From assembly GCA_964560565.1 (NCBI GenBank), contig CAZLMF010000003.1, positions 1 to 37,562 on the forward strand: DNA of 37,562 bases. The letters run 5' to 3'. A program made the position numbers and the translations under genes. Source of the stretch: CAZLMF01 sp964560565. GTDB taxonomy: Bacteria > Bacillota > Clostridia > Oscillospirales > Ruminococcaceae. The notes under the pieces are model-generated. The model was not told the DNA's origin. It did not search any database and worked only from the letters and a program-made list of their open reading frames with translations. Within the stretch, counting starts at the first letter, position 1. Each line of letters starts with the position of its first letter. Of this stretch, positions 16,057-24,734 are shown in pieces.

Positions 16057-17094
16057 CTATACCAAACTTTGCTGTCCGTCCTGCTCTATACCCAAATGCT
16101 TATAGGCAAGTGCAGTTGCAACTCTGCCCCTTGGTGTCCTTGAAAGAAACCCAAGTTGCATAAGATACGGCTCGCAAACATCCTCAAGGGTGATTGATTC
16201 CTCGCCTATTGCAGAGGCAAGGGTTTCAAGTCCCACAGGCCCACCGCCGTATCCCTTGATAATCATATTTAGCATTCTCTTGTCCATGCTGTCAAGTCCC
16301 AGTGAGTCAATTTCCAGCCTATCAAGAGCTATCTTTGCAATATCAGATGTAATTTTGCCGTTACCCATGACATCAGCAAAGTCACGCACACGCTTTAAAA
16401 GTCGGTTTGCAATTCGCGGCGTTCCCCTTGAGCGCCTTGCAATTTCCATTGCCCCGTCCTTTTCGCAAGGGATAGACAATATCACCGCTGAACGCTTAAT
16501 AATATCGCATAGCTGGTCGTTTGTGTAAAGTTCAAGCCTTAGCATTACGCCAAAGCGGTCACGCAAAGGCGAGGTAAGCTGCCCTGCTCTTGTTGTAGCG
16601 CCGATTAACGTAAAGCGCGGCAGGTCAATGCGGATTGAACGGGCTGAAGGGCCTTTGCCGATGATAATATCAAGTGCATAGTCCTCAAGGGCGGGATATA
16701 AAATCTCCTCAACGGCACGAGAAAGTCTATGAATTTCATCTATAAATAATACATCATTTTCCGATAGATTAGTAAGCAGTGCGGCAAGATCTCCCGCCTT
16801 TTCAATGGCAGGGCCGCTTGTGATACGGATATTGACACCCATTTCATTTGCGATAATGTTAGCAAGGGTAGTCTTCCCAAGCCCCGGAGGGCCATATAGC
16901 AGCACATGGTCGATAGGTTCATTTCTTGCCATTGCGGCTTGGATAAAGATGGAAAGGTTATCCTTTGCTTTATCCTGCCCTATATATTCATTTAGAGATT
17001 TAGGACGCAGTGAAAATTCAACCTCTGCGTCTGCACTCACATATTCCGGCTCAACTAAGCGATCATCTATTTCAAATTCTCCTGTTTGCAGCAT
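16057..17094 (-). CDS. ruvB: Holliday junction branch-migration helicase RuvB
   Basis: The 345-residue AAA+ motor has Walker A GPPGLGKTT, Walker B LFIDEIHRL, sensor GATTRAG and a C-terminal winged helix (LGFLSRTPRGRVAT). It drives branch migration with RuvA after recombination. ATG follows AAGGAG, 25 nt after the ruvA stop. Confidence 0.98.
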   Translation of the reverse strand: MLQTGEFEIDDRLVEPEYVSADAEVEFSLRPKSLNEYIGQDKAKDNLSIFIQAAMARNEPIDHVLLYGPPGLGKTTLANIIANEMGVNIRITSGPAIEKAGDLAALLTNLSENDVLFIDEIHRLSRAVEEILYPALEDYALDIIIGKGPSARSIRIDLPRFTLIGATTRAGQLTSPLRDRFGVMLRLELYTNDQLCDIIKRSAVILSIPCEKDGAMEIARRSRGTPRIANRLLKRVRDFADVMGNGKITSDIAKIALDRLEIDSLGLDSMDKRMLNMIIKGYGGGPVGLETLASAIGEESITLEDVCEPYLMQLGFLSRTPRGRVATALAYKHLGIEQDGQQSLV

Positions 17095-17119
17095 TAAATC
17101 AGCTCCTTACTTTGCCGCT

Positions 17120-17719
17120 TCACTTCCCTGAAAGTTTCCTGAGCCCGTGCTTTATCATATCCTCAACAGAGCTATCGGGCGAAAGCTCGGACAGCACCTT
17201 TGCCGCCTCACTCCTTGCAAATCCCAATGTGATAAGGGCGGCAATCGCCTCACCCATGCTTGAGTTATCGTCAATTGCTTGGACGTTTTGCATTCCCTGC
17301 CCCAATGTGATTTGATCGGTGGAGAGCTTACCTTTAAGCTCCAGCACAAGTCTTTGTGCCAACTTATTACCAACTCCAGGGCATTGGGTGAGGGTCTTGA
17401 AGTCATCGGTTGCAACGCATAGTGCAAGGGTTTCAGGGGTAATGGTTGATAGGATTGCTAGCCCAACCTTTGGACCTACTCCCGACACGCCTATAAGAAG
17501 TTTAAAGCTGTTAAGCTCATTTTGCGTGGCAAATCCGAATATTTCAAGGGCATCCTCCCTAACATGGAGGTATGTAAAAAGGCGCACTGTCCTGCCTACT
17601 CCGCCAATTTGGGAGAGGGTTGACATGGTAGTTTTGCAGGCATATCCAATGCTGCCGCATTCAATTACTGCAAGTGATGGTTCCACATGAATAAGCTCGC
17701 CTGAAATACTGTAAAACAT
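17120..17719 (-). CDS. ruvA: Holliday junction DNA-binding protein RuvA
   Basis: The protein has 199 residues from ATG 17719 (MFYSISGEL), chosen because AAGGAG precedes it closely; an in-frame extension upstream is not RuvA-like. It has an N-terminal OB fold, two HhH motifs (LLIGVSGVGPKVGLAIL and LTQCPGVGNKLAQRLV) and a C-terminal three-helix domain that contacts RuvB. It binds the four-way junction as a tetramer. Confidence 0.97.
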   Translation of the reverse strand: MFYSISGELIHVEPSLAVIECGSIGYACKTTMSTLSQIGGVGRTVRLFTYLHVREDALEIFGFATQNELNSFKLLIGVSGVGPKVGLAILSTITPETLALCVATDDFKTLTQCPGVGNKLAQRLVLELKGKLSTDQITLGQGMQNVQAIDDNSSMGEAIAALITLGFARSEAAKVLSELSPDSSVEDMIKHGLRKLSGK

Positions 17720-17729
17720 TGTATGCTCC

Positions 17730-18224
17730 TTAATTTTTGTACATATTAAGCCTTGACAGCCCCACATGACCGTGGCAAATTGCTATTGCAAGGGCATCCG
17801 CCGCATCATCGGGCTTTGGTATGCCATTAAGGCTAAGTATGCGCTTTGTCATATCTTGCACTTGTGACTTTTCAGCCTTGCCATATCCTACTACCGCTTG
17901 TTTGACCTGCAAAGGGGTGTATTCAGCAACGGAAATGCCCTTTTGCTGCGCGCAGAGGAGGATCACGCCCCTTGCCTGAGCAACCGCAATTGCGGTTTTT
18001 TGGTTTGTGGTGAAGAAAAGTTGCTCAATTGCCATTTGCTGTGGCTTGTATTTATCTATAAGATAAATTAAATCATCGTATATTGTGCTTAAACGCTCAC
18101 CGAAATCGGTATGTGCCTCGGTAGTGATTGCTCCGTACTCCACAAGGGAGAATTTATTCCCTTCATAGTCAAGCACGCCAAAACCCACAATGGCATATCC
18201 CGGGTCAATTCCTATTATGCGCAT
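17730..18224 (-). CDS. ruvC: Crossover junction endodeoxyribonuclease RuvC
   Basis: This 164-residue resolvase has catalytic acidic residues Asp7 (IGIDPG), Glu67 (AIEQLFF), Asp140 and Asp143 (PDDAADALA). It cuts Holliday junctions with RuvAB. The start ATG 18224 follows AAGGGGG; the ORF extends 69 nt further upstream but that part has no family match. First gene of the long minus-strand run, with its own promoter. Confidence 0.97.
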   Translation of the reverse strand: MRIIGIDPGYAIVGFGVLDYEGNKFSLVEYGAITTEAHTDFGERLSTIYDDLIYLIDKYKPQQMAIEQLFFTTNQKTAIAVAQARGVILLCAQQKGISVAEYTPLQVKQAVVGYGKAEKSQVQDMTKRILSLNGIPKPDDAADALAIAICHGHVGLSRLNMYKN

Positions 18225-18264
18225 TGTTTCCCCCTTGCCTATTACTTGCATTCCTATTCGTAAT

Positions 18265-18293
18265 ATTATACCATGCCGACAATGGTTTAGCAA
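18265..18293 (-). promoter_or_regulatory. SigmaA-type promoter for the ruvC-led run
   Basis: Minus strand TTGCTA (18293-18288), 17-nt spacer, TATAAT (18270-18265). The start point near 18258 leaves about a 34-nt leader. It may drive ruvC through clpE. Confidence 0.75.
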
Positions 18294-18389
18294 GTAATAT
18301 AGCCTATGAGGAAATCACTAAAACTGCACTTAAAAAGGGAGCGCAAATTACATCACGTATAAATATATCTGATAAAATTAAACAATATG

Positions 18390-18418
18390 TTGAATTTCCC
18401 GAAATTATTATGTATAAT
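18390..18418 (+). promoter_or_regulatory. SigmaA-type promoter for pheA
   Basis: TTGAAT (18390-18395), 17-nt spacer, TATAAT (18413-18418), placing the start about 20 nt before the pheA ATG at 18446. The short leader leaves no room for a T-box, so control is probably through Phe feedback on the enzyme. Confidence 0.75.
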
Positions 18419-18445
18419 GAAACTATTAATGCTATGGAGGTTACC

Positions 18446-19564
18446 ATGTACTTATCTGACTTACGTAAGCACATTGATGACATAGATGAGCAAATTACTG
18501 CTCTATTCTCTCAGCGTATGGAATTCGCTGAAAAAATTGCCGAATATAAGCAAGAAAACAATATGCCAATTCTGCAGTCAAGCCGTGAGGATGAGATTCT
18601 TGACAGGATTTCCTCGCTTTCCCCTAAGAAATACCAAAGCGGTGCAAAGCTACTTTTCACGAATATAATGGATATTAGCAAATGCCTTCAAAGCTCGGCT
18701 GTTAATAGCGAGTTTATCAAGGATATTCCTATTGTTGAGGATGAACCGAATTTGCCAAAAGTCGCTTGCCAAGGTGTACAGGGTGCATATTCTGAAGCCG
18801 CTTGCGATAAGCTTTTTCCGAATGCGCAAAAGTCTTTTTGCGAAAGCTTTGAGGAAGTTTTCGCCGCTGTTGAGGAGGGAAATGTCGATTTTGGCATTTT
18901 GCCAATACGAAACTCCACCTCAGGCGAGGTTTCACAGACCTACGACCTAATGGGCAAGCATAATTTCTATATCCACAAAAGCGTTGAGATTAAAGTGAAT
19001 CACTGCCTTTGTGCCAAACAGGGTGTTTCATTTAGCGAAGTTGAGAGGGTTTATTCCCACGAGCAAGCTCTAAAGCAGTGCAGCGCATTTCTTGCGCAAA
19101 ATCCGCAACTTCTACCCATTGCTTACTCAAATACCGCTGCCGCCGCAAAGCTTGTGGCAAGCTCAGATGAGCCTATTGCAGCGATATGCTCGCAAGAATG
19201 TGCGCAGATTTACGGGCTTGAAATTTTGCAGCGTGGGCTTGTCCGTGAGGATGATAATTATACTCGGTTTATATGCATAAAGCGTGAGCTAAGTGTGATA
19301 AAAGGGGCAGATGTTATAAGCGTTTCCCTGTCAATTCCCAACTCCCCTGCCGCACTTTATCGCCTGCTTACTAGATTTGCAGTAGCAGGGCTTAACCTTT
19401 CAAGGATTGAAAGCAAACCCATAGGCAACAGAAACTTTGATGTGATTTTCTACCTTGATTTTATCGGCACTGTGGCTGATAAGAAGGTTTTACTTCTTCT
19501 TTCAGGGCTTGAGCGTGAGCTTAGCTACTATAAGTTCCTTGGGAACTTTTTGGAGGTGCGTTAA
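18446..19564 (+). CDS. pheA: Bifunctional chorismate mutase / prephenate dehydratase
   Basis: 372 residues. An AroQ chorismate mutase helix bundle occupies about 1-85 (LRKHIDDIDEQITALFSQRM). Prephenate dehydratase spans about 108-285 and includes the catalytic Thr motif NYTRF. A C-terminal ACT domain (about 290-370) has AALYRLL and ESKP, close to the GALxxxL and ESRP motifs that bind phenylalanine. The protein therefore makes phenylpyruvate from chorismate and is likely Phe-inhibited. ATG 18446 lies 5 nt after GGAGG; an open frame upstream to 18128 is not coding. Its stop overlaps the ispD start (TAATG). Confidence 0.96.
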   Translation: MYLSDLRKHIDDIDEQITALFSQRMEFAEKIAEYKQENNMPILQSSREDEILDRISSLSPKKYQSGAKLLFTNIMDISKCLQSSAVNSEFIKDIPIVEDEPNLPKVACQGVQGAYSEAACDKLFPNAQKSFCESFEEVFAAVEEGNVDFGILPIRNSTSGEVSQTYDLMGKHNFYIHKSVEIKVNHCLCAKQGVSFSEVERVYSHEQALKQCSAFLAQNPQLLPIAYSNTAAAAKLVASSDEPIAAICSQECAQIYGLEILQRGLVREDDNYTRFICIKRELSVIKGADVISVSLSIPNSPAALYRLLTRFAVAGLNLSRIESKPIGNRNFDVIFYLDFIGTVADKKVLLLLSGLERELSYYKFLGNFLEVR

Positions 19565-20262
19565 TGGATACCTCAGCGGTAATAGTGGCAGCAGGCGCAA
19601 GCGCCCGTATGAGCGGCATAAACAAACAGCTGGCTCAGATAAGCGGTGTACCTGTTGTTATCATGAGCGCTCTTGCCTTTGATGCAAGCAGCAATATTAA
19701 AGATATAGTAATAGTTTCAAGAGCGGAGGATATGGAGCAAATTCGCATCCTTTGCAAGGAGCATAATATCACCAAGCCTGTTTGTGTAACAGAGGGCGCC
19801 GACACACGTCAGGAGTCCGTTGTTTGCGGCATTGCCTGCACAAACTCCGCTACAAATTATATTGCGGTTCATGACGGCGCAAGGCCTCTTGTCACCACAA
19901 AGCATATTGATGCGGTCATTCGAGATGCACGCAAATACGGTGCTGCCACGCTTGGAGTATCCGCTAAGGATACAATCAAAGTGGTTGGAGTGGATAACTT
20001 TATCCTCACCACACCACCACGTTCAAGTCTTTTTATCACACAAACGCCGCAGGTTTTCTGCCGCACTATTTATACAGAAGCTGTGCGTGACAGCGATGTG
20101 TTCGACTTTGAGCCTACTGATGACTGCCAGATGGTGGAGTCGGCAGGTTATGCGGTATATATGACCGAAGGAGAATACTCAAATATTAAAATTACCACTC
20201 CCGATGACTTGTATATAGCTGAAGCGATTTTGCAAAGCAGAGCGAGCCGTCAGAAACTTTAG
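19564..20262 (+). CDS. ispD: 2-C-methyl-D-erythritol 4-phosphate cytidylyltransferase IspD
   Basis: This 232-residue MEP pathway enzyme joins CTP and MEP to give CDP-ME. The nucleotide-binding AAGASARMSGINKQL (about 9-23), HDGARPL near residue 103 and a late DDCQMVE are conserved. The start overlaps the pheA stop by one base, so it is coupled to pheA translation, an unusual pairing of aromatic and isoprenoid synthesis. Confidence 0.96.
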   Translation: MDTSAVIVAAGASARMSGINKQLAQISGVPVVIMSALAFDASSNIKDIVIVSRAEDMEQIRILCKEHNITKPVCVTEGADTRQESVVCGIACTNSATNYIAVHDGARPLVTTKHIDAVIRDARKYGAATLGVSAKDTIKVVGVDNFILTTPPRSSLFITQTPQVFCRTIYTEAVRDSDVFDFEPTDDCQMVESAGYAVYMTEGEYSNIKITTPDDLYIAEAILQSRASRQKL

Positions 20263-20289
20263 CTTTAGCTACAGAAAGGGTGTCACTTA

Positions 20290-20757
20290 ATGAGAGTAGG
20301 GTTTGGCTACGACGTACATAAATTTGCTGACAAACGCAACCTTTGGCTTGGCGGAGTGCATATTCCCAATAGCGCAGGGCTTTTAGGTCATTCAGATGCC
20401 GATGTGCTGGTTCACGCTATTATAGATGCTCTGCTTGGCGCGGCAGCACTTGGTGATATAGGTAAGCACTTCCCCGATACAGACCCTGCCTTTAAGGATA
20501 TTAGCAGCATAAGGCTCCTTGAAATAACAGTAGAAAAGCTTATAAACAAGGGGTTTAGCATTGTAAATATTGATTCAACCGTTGTGCTTCAAGCGCCTAA
20601 AATCGCAAAGTATATACCTAAGATGTGCAGGGAAATTGCCGAAGCTTGCGGCATTGACGTGAGCAAGGTCAATGTCAAGGCTACCACAGAAGAAAACATG
20701 GGCTTTACAGGGATGAATCAAGGTATGAAGGCTTATGCAATTTGCATGATAAGTTAA
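20290..20757 (+). CDS. ispF: 2-C-methyl-D-erythritol 2,4-cyclodiphosphate synthase IspF
   Basis: The 155-residue protein has zinc ligands in GYDVH (Asp8, His10) and the GHSDADVLVHAI motif, plus the CMP-binding ATTEENMGFTG. It makes the MEP-pathway cyclodiphosphate. It lies 27 nt after ispD, the usual ispDF order, and uses an ATG start after AGAAAGGGTG. Confidence 0.98.
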   Translation: MRVGFGYDVHKFADKRNLWLGGVHIPNSAGLLGHSDADVLVHAIIDALLGAAALGDIGKHFPDTDPAFKDISSIRLLEITVEKLINKGFSIVNIDSTVVLQAPKIAKYIPKMCREIAEACGIDVSKVNVKATTEENMGFTGMNQGMKAYAICMIS

Positions 20758-20814
20758 TTTTACTTCATAAAATTAAATGGCATTATTCGACATAGGAGCA
20801 TAGAATATAATGAT

Positions 20815-20845
20815 AAATCTGCAAGTAGTAACAACTTGCAGATTT
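20815..20845 (+). terminator. Stem-loop after ispF
   Basis: A 12-bp perfect stem (AAATCTGCAAGT and its complement) with a 7-nt loop, followed by TGTATTATA. The T tract is weak, so it may be a leaky terminator or an attenuator ahead of the DUF3343 gene. Confidence 0.6.
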
Positions 20846-20869
20846 TGTATTATACAAGGAGATGATCTT

Positions 20870-21085
20870 ATGGGATCTGCGATAATTAGTTTTGGCTCTT
20901 ACACGCAAACGATGAAGGCACAAAGATTTCTGGTTATGAGAGGAATTCAAGCAGTTGTTGTGCGAATGCCCAGAGGGGGAAGCACAGGCTGCGGCTATGG
21001 TGTAAGAGTATATGATGACCCTTCCACTCTTTGCGAAATGCTTTCAAGAGCAGGCTTTGATTGCAGGGATTACCAAATAAACTAA
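20870..21085 (+). CDS. DUF3343 protein, putative sulfur/selenium carrier
   Basis: This 71-residue protein matches the DUF3343 pattern. An N-terminal FGSYTQTMKAQRFL is followed by a Gly-rich Cys loop (GGSTGCGYGVRV), with the single Cys likely to carry sulfane sulfur or selenium. ATG 20870 is chosen because AAGGAG lies 7 nt upstream; the longer ORF from 20810 includes the stem-loop. The next gene is a cysteine-desulfurase-like enzyme, a pairing known near selenium-related loci, so it may accept S or Se from it. No selD or selenium gene is visible here. Confidence 0.78.
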   Translation: MGSAIISFGSYTQTMKAQRFLVMRGIQAVVVRMPRGGSTGCGYGVRVYDDPSTLCEMLSRAGFDCRDYQIN

Positions 21086-21214
21086 CAATATTTATTTTTC
21101 TTTATAAAATTATAAAAGGACTTATAAATAAGAGGATCTGACCACACATAACAAAGGATTATAAAAAAAATATGTACATTTCTTGGATGTAAAACCGAAA
21201 GGTATGATTTTTTA

Positions 21215-22378
21215 ATGATTTACTTTGACAATGCCGCTACCACCTTTCCAAAGCCCGATGCTGTAAAGCGCTCTGTGCTTTCAACTTTTACTAAATATGG
21301 CGCAAATCCCGGTAGAAGTGGGCATGATATGTCACTTAAAACGGGAGAAAATATTTTCACTGTGCGAGAACAGGTTGCGGAGCTTTTCGGAGCTGAGGTT
21401 GAAAATGTTGTTTTCACTTACAACTGCACCTACGCCTTGAATTTTGCAATAAAGGGTATAATGAATAACGGAGGACATATTGTTACCTCCGATTTAGAGC
21501 ACAACTCGGTAATTCGCCCCATTCACGCCCTATCCACAAGCAAATGCAGCTATTCCATTGCGCAGGTTTATGAAAATGACCAACGCACTGTACAAAGCTT
21601 TAGAAGTTTGATAACACCTCAAACAAAAGCAATTGCTTGCACGATAGCAAGTAATGTGACAGGGCAAATTCTACCCTATCGCCAAATAGGCAGGCTATGC
21701 AAGGAGCATGGTATTTGCTTTATTGCTGACGGTGCGCAGGCTTGCGGCGTCTTACCCATCAATCTTGAGGATGACTGCATAAATATTCTGTGCGCACCAG
21801 GTCATAAGGGGTTGTATGGGCCGACAGGTACTGGCTTTATGGTAAGTGACGGTAAATTCGAGCTTTCAACTTTAATCGAGGGCGGAACAGGGAGTAGTTC
21901 TTTTGATATTGAGCAACCCGATTTCTTGCCCGACCGCTTTGAAAGCGGTACAGTAAATGTCCCCGGCATATTAGGGCTTGGGGCAGGGATAAGGTATGTA
22001 CAGTCCATTGGCATGGAAAAAATTTTTATTCATGAGCTGCAATTGTGCAAGCTCTTATACGAAAGGATAAGCGGACTGGAGGGGGTAACTCTTTATATGG
22101 GTATATTTGAGGGTGGAAAGCCGTCGTATGTATTACGTGCGCCGATTATACCCTTTAATCTGACTACGCTAAGTTCAGAGGAAACCACTGCCATGTTAAA
22201 TGCAGAGGGTTTTGCATTGCGTGGGGGACTACACTGTGCGCCGCTTGCTCATAAAAAAATCGGAACTTTGCAAAGAGGAGCTGCACGATTTGCGCCATCT
22301 GCAATGAATACACAGGCACAAGTGCACGATTTAGCAAACGCAATAAGAAAGATTGTCATAAAAACGAATAAAATTTGA
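21215..22378 (+). CDS. Cysteine desulfurase-like class V aminotransferase
   Basis: The 387-residue PLP enzyme has an N-terminal YFDNAATTFPKP, the PLP lysine in APGHKGLYGPTGTGF (about 195-209) and a late Cys in RGGLHCAPLAH in the position of the persulfide Cys. It belongs to the cysteine desulfurase family (SufS/CsdB-like) rather than IscS, with no SufU or IscU nearby. The likely acceptor is the adjacent DUF3343 protein. The Shine-Dalgarno GAAAGG before the ATG is moderate. Confidence 0.88.
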   Translation: MIYFDNAATTFPKPDAVKRSVLSTFTKYGANPGRSGHDMSLKTGENIFTVREQVAELFGAEVENVVFTYNCTYALNFAIKGIMNNGGHIVTSDLEHNSVIRPIHALSTSKCSYSIAQVYENDQRTVQSFRSLITPQTKAIACTIASNVTGQILPYRQIGRLCKEHGICFIADGAQACGVLPINLEDDCINILCAPGHKGLYGPTGTGFMVSDGKFELSTLIEGGTGSSSFDIEQPDFLPDRFESGTVNVPGILGLGAGIRYVQSIGMEKIFIHELQLCKLLYERISGLEGVTLYMGIFEGGKPSYVLRAPIIPFNLTTLSSEETTAMLNAEGFALRGGLHCAPLAHKKIGTLQRGAARFAPSAMNTQAQVHDLANAIRKIVIKTNKI

Positions 22379-22397
22379 GTTTTTACCGATATTTCTA

Positions 22398-22447
22398 TTG
22401 TAAATATTATAGTTTATGTTAAAATTGTATTAGGTGTTGTTTATAAT
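22398..22447 (+). promoter_or_regulatory. Probable cdaA promoter region
   Basis: TTGTAA (22398-22403), 16-nt spacer and TAAAAT (22420-22425) form one candidate. A second -10-like TATAAT lies at 22442-22447 without a clear -35. The leader to ATG 22535 is about 90-100 nt and contains a 7-bp hairpin (CACAGCA/TGCTGTG, about 22494-22518). Confidence 0.5.
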
Positions 22448-22534
22448 AGTTGTGATGCTTATTTTTGCAGCTATTGCTCTAACAGCTAAAACGCACAGCA
22501 GTATCAAAAATTGCTGTGATAAGGATGGTGACGT

Positions 22535-23437
22535 ATGCCGACTGCTCTTGCGTATATTCGCGATATTTTTAATTCAGTTTCGAGCGTTGTCCGAACTGCC
22601 GATATTTCTGATTTGCTCGATATACTTGTGCTTTCTTACCTGGTTTATAAAGGCATTAAGCTCATTAGAGAAACAAGAGCGGAACAGCTATTGAAGGGAA
22701 TTGGCATACTGGTACTTGCATATGTTTTAGTTGACTGGCTAAGCCTTACTACAATGGGCTTTTTGTTCCAAAACTTCTTTCAAGTCGGAATTATAGCGGT
22801 AATAGTCATGTTCCAACCCGAACTTAGACGTGCCCTTGAAAAGGTTGGCCGTACTAAGGTTTCAAAGCTTGGTGTCTTTTCCGCAATGACCGACTCATAT
22901 AATCCCTCAGTGACGCTGTGGCAGAGCTGCATAAACTCAATAGTTGAGGCGACAAAGTTACTTTCCTCGACTATGACCGGTGCGCTTATCGTAATAGAAA
23001 GGCAGACTCGTTTAGGTGAGCAAATTGACACCGGCACTATGATAAATGCAGATACCTCTGCCGAGCTGCTATGCAATATATTTTATCCAAATACACCGCT
23101 GCACGACGGCGCGGTTGTTCTTCGCGATGGTAATATCCTCGCCGCCGGCTGTTTTTTACCAAAACCTCAAAAAGAGGAGCTTGTTTCTAAAAACCTTGGT
23201 TCACGCCATCGTGCCGCTATCGGTATGAGTGAGATTTCCGATGCTATTGTTGTTATTGTTTCCGAGGAGACGGGTATCATCTCCGTGGCTGAAAACGGTC
23301 AGCTTACAAGAGGCTTCACACAGGACGGGCTTCGCACTATGCTTGAGGGTAAGCTTATCCCAGAGCGCACCACAGATGAAAAGGAAGGCCCACTTAGCCG
23401 ACTTTTCGGAAGGGGGAGGGAAAAGAAAAATGACTAA
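22535..23437 (+). CDS. cdaA: Membrane diadenylate cyclase CdaA
   Basis: The 300-residue protein has membrane helices in about residues 24-100 and a DAC domain with catalytic DGA (191-193, HDGAVVL) and RHR (224-226, GSRHRAAIG). It makes the essential messenger c-di-AMP from two ATP at the membrane, controlling potassium, osmolyte and cell-wall homeostasis. The stop overlaps the cdaR start by 8 nt (ATGACTAA). The usual third gene, glmM, is elsewhere in this window. Confidence 0.97.
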   Translation: MPTALAYIRDIFNSVSSVVRTADISDLLDILVLSYLVYKGIKLIRETRAEQLLKGIGILVLAYVLVDWLSLTTMGFLFQNFFQVGIIAVIVMFQPELRRALEKVGRTKVSKLGVFSAMTDSYNPSVTLWQSCINSIVEATKLLSSTMTGALIVIERQTRLGEQIDTGTMINADTSAELLCNIFYPNTPLHDGAVVLRDGNILAAGCFLPKPQKEELVSKNLGSRHRAAIGMSEISDAIVVIVSEETGIISVAENGQLTRGFTQDGLRTMLEGKLIPERTTDEKEGPLSRLFGRGREKKND

Positions 23438-24695
23438 AAAACCTTTTCACTTTCTTGTAAGTCCTCGTGAATTATGGAGACGGATTACCGCTGTTTTAAT
23501 TGCCATTTTGCTATGGTTTATCGTTTCGGTCACTGTTTTCCCCACCATTAGCGACCATATTCACAATATTCCCGTTGATATTCCTATTGAAAATACTGTC
23601 GCTGAAACAAACGGATTACAGGTGACAAGCGAGACAAAATTCACTGTAAGCGCTCAAATAAGAGGAAAGCGCTTTGAAATTGGCAACCTCACCTTTGATG
23701 ATTTGTATGCATCAGTTTCCCTTGAAAATGTCACTTCTCCAGGGGTTTATAAGTTAAATGTCAGCGTGATTCCCAGGGATGAATCTCTTGAATATGAGCT
23801 AATAAGTGTCACTCCAAGTACAGTTGAGGTAAGATTAGACAGGATTGAAACCGCCGAGCTTGATGTTGAAATTGACACCTCGGATATTACAGTGGCTCAA
23901 GGGTATTTGCTTGGAACACCGAAAAGCGATCCTTCAACCATAATTGTTTCAGGCCCCATTGAGGAGGTTGAAAAGGTTGTACGTTGTGTTGCAACGCCGG
24001 TCTTTGAGGGTGAACTTTCTGCCGCAGGCAGTTTTGCTTCGAATATCACTCTTCTTGACATCGATAACCTCCCTGTCGTCAACGACGAGCTTGTTGTGTC
24101 TAAATCAAGTGTAAATGTAACTATGCCAGTGTATATCCGTCAAAATCTCCCTCTTGATGTCACAATCCAAAATATACCTCAAAACTTTAATATCGCAAGG
24201 CTTCGATACACCATTTCACCAAGCGAAATTGAAATTGGCGCTCCAACTGATTCGGATTCCAGCTTGAAGTCTTGGAACATTGGATTTATCGACATTCGGG
24301 AAATTGAAATTGGCAAGGATTTTCAATTTAAAATTGAGCTTCCGGCAGGATACAAGAATATAACGGATATTGCTACCGCCACTGTAAGCTTCCCTGCGGA
24401 TAATATGGCAAGCCAAACTTTTAATATTACTAAAATCTATATAAGTAATCCACCTTCGGGGTATGATGTTAAGGTACTGACAGCGGTTATAAACAATGTG
24501 CCGATAAACGGTCCCACAGATATTATGAAAACTGTGACCGTTAGTGATATTGTCGCAAGCGTGGACTTGCTTGGCACTGATATAAGCGTTGGCTCATATA
24601 CTGTACCTGTCAAAATTTTTGTTCCGACAAAATCCGGCGTTTGGGCATCAGGAATATATGAGGTTTCCATTGATGTCACTGAATCACAGGATTAA
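23430..24695 (+). CDS. cdaR: CdaA regulator CdaR (YbbR-domain protein)
   Basis: 421 residues from ATG 23430 (MTKKPFHFLVSPRELWRR), preceded by GGGAGGG; the open frame from 23229 overlaps cdaA and is not used. One membrane helix at about 20-40 (ITAVLIAILLWFIVSVTVF) precedes several extracytoplasmic YbbR repeats with the typical V-P-V-P beta pattern. CdaR binds CdaA and modulates its activity. Confidence 0.93.
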   Translation: MTKKPFHFLVSPRELWRRITAVLIAILLWFIVSVTVFPTISDHIHNIPVDIPIENTVAETNGLQVTSETKFTVSAQIRGKRFEIGNLTFDDLYASVSLENVTSPGVYKLNVSVIPRDESLEYELISVTPSTVEVRLDRIETAELDVEIDTSDITVAQGYLLGTPKSDPSTIIVSGPIEEVEKVVRCVATPVFEGELSAAGSFASNITLLDIDNLPVVNDELVVSKSSVNVTMPVYIRQNLPLDVTIQNIPQNFNIARLRYTISPSEIEIGAPTDSDSSLKSWNIGFIDIREIEIGKDFQFKIELPAGYKNITDIATATVSFPADNMASQTFNITKIYISNPPSGYDVKVLTAVINNVPINGPTDIMKTVTVSDIVASVDLLGTDISVGSYTVPVKIFVPTKSGVWASGIYEVSIDVTESQD

Positions 24696-24734
24696 GATTT
24701 GCTTATTATTTGCACCAATAACTTCTTAACATAA

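Noticed and set aside
18128..18445. In-frame upstream extension of pheA
   Set aside because: It crosses the ruvC gene and two divergent promoters; the chorismate mutase domain begins right at ATG 18446, which has GGAGG.
22434..22694. Hydrophobic ORF before and overlapping cdaA
   Set aside because: It starts with TTG without a ribosome-binding site within the promoter region and runs into cdaA in another frame.
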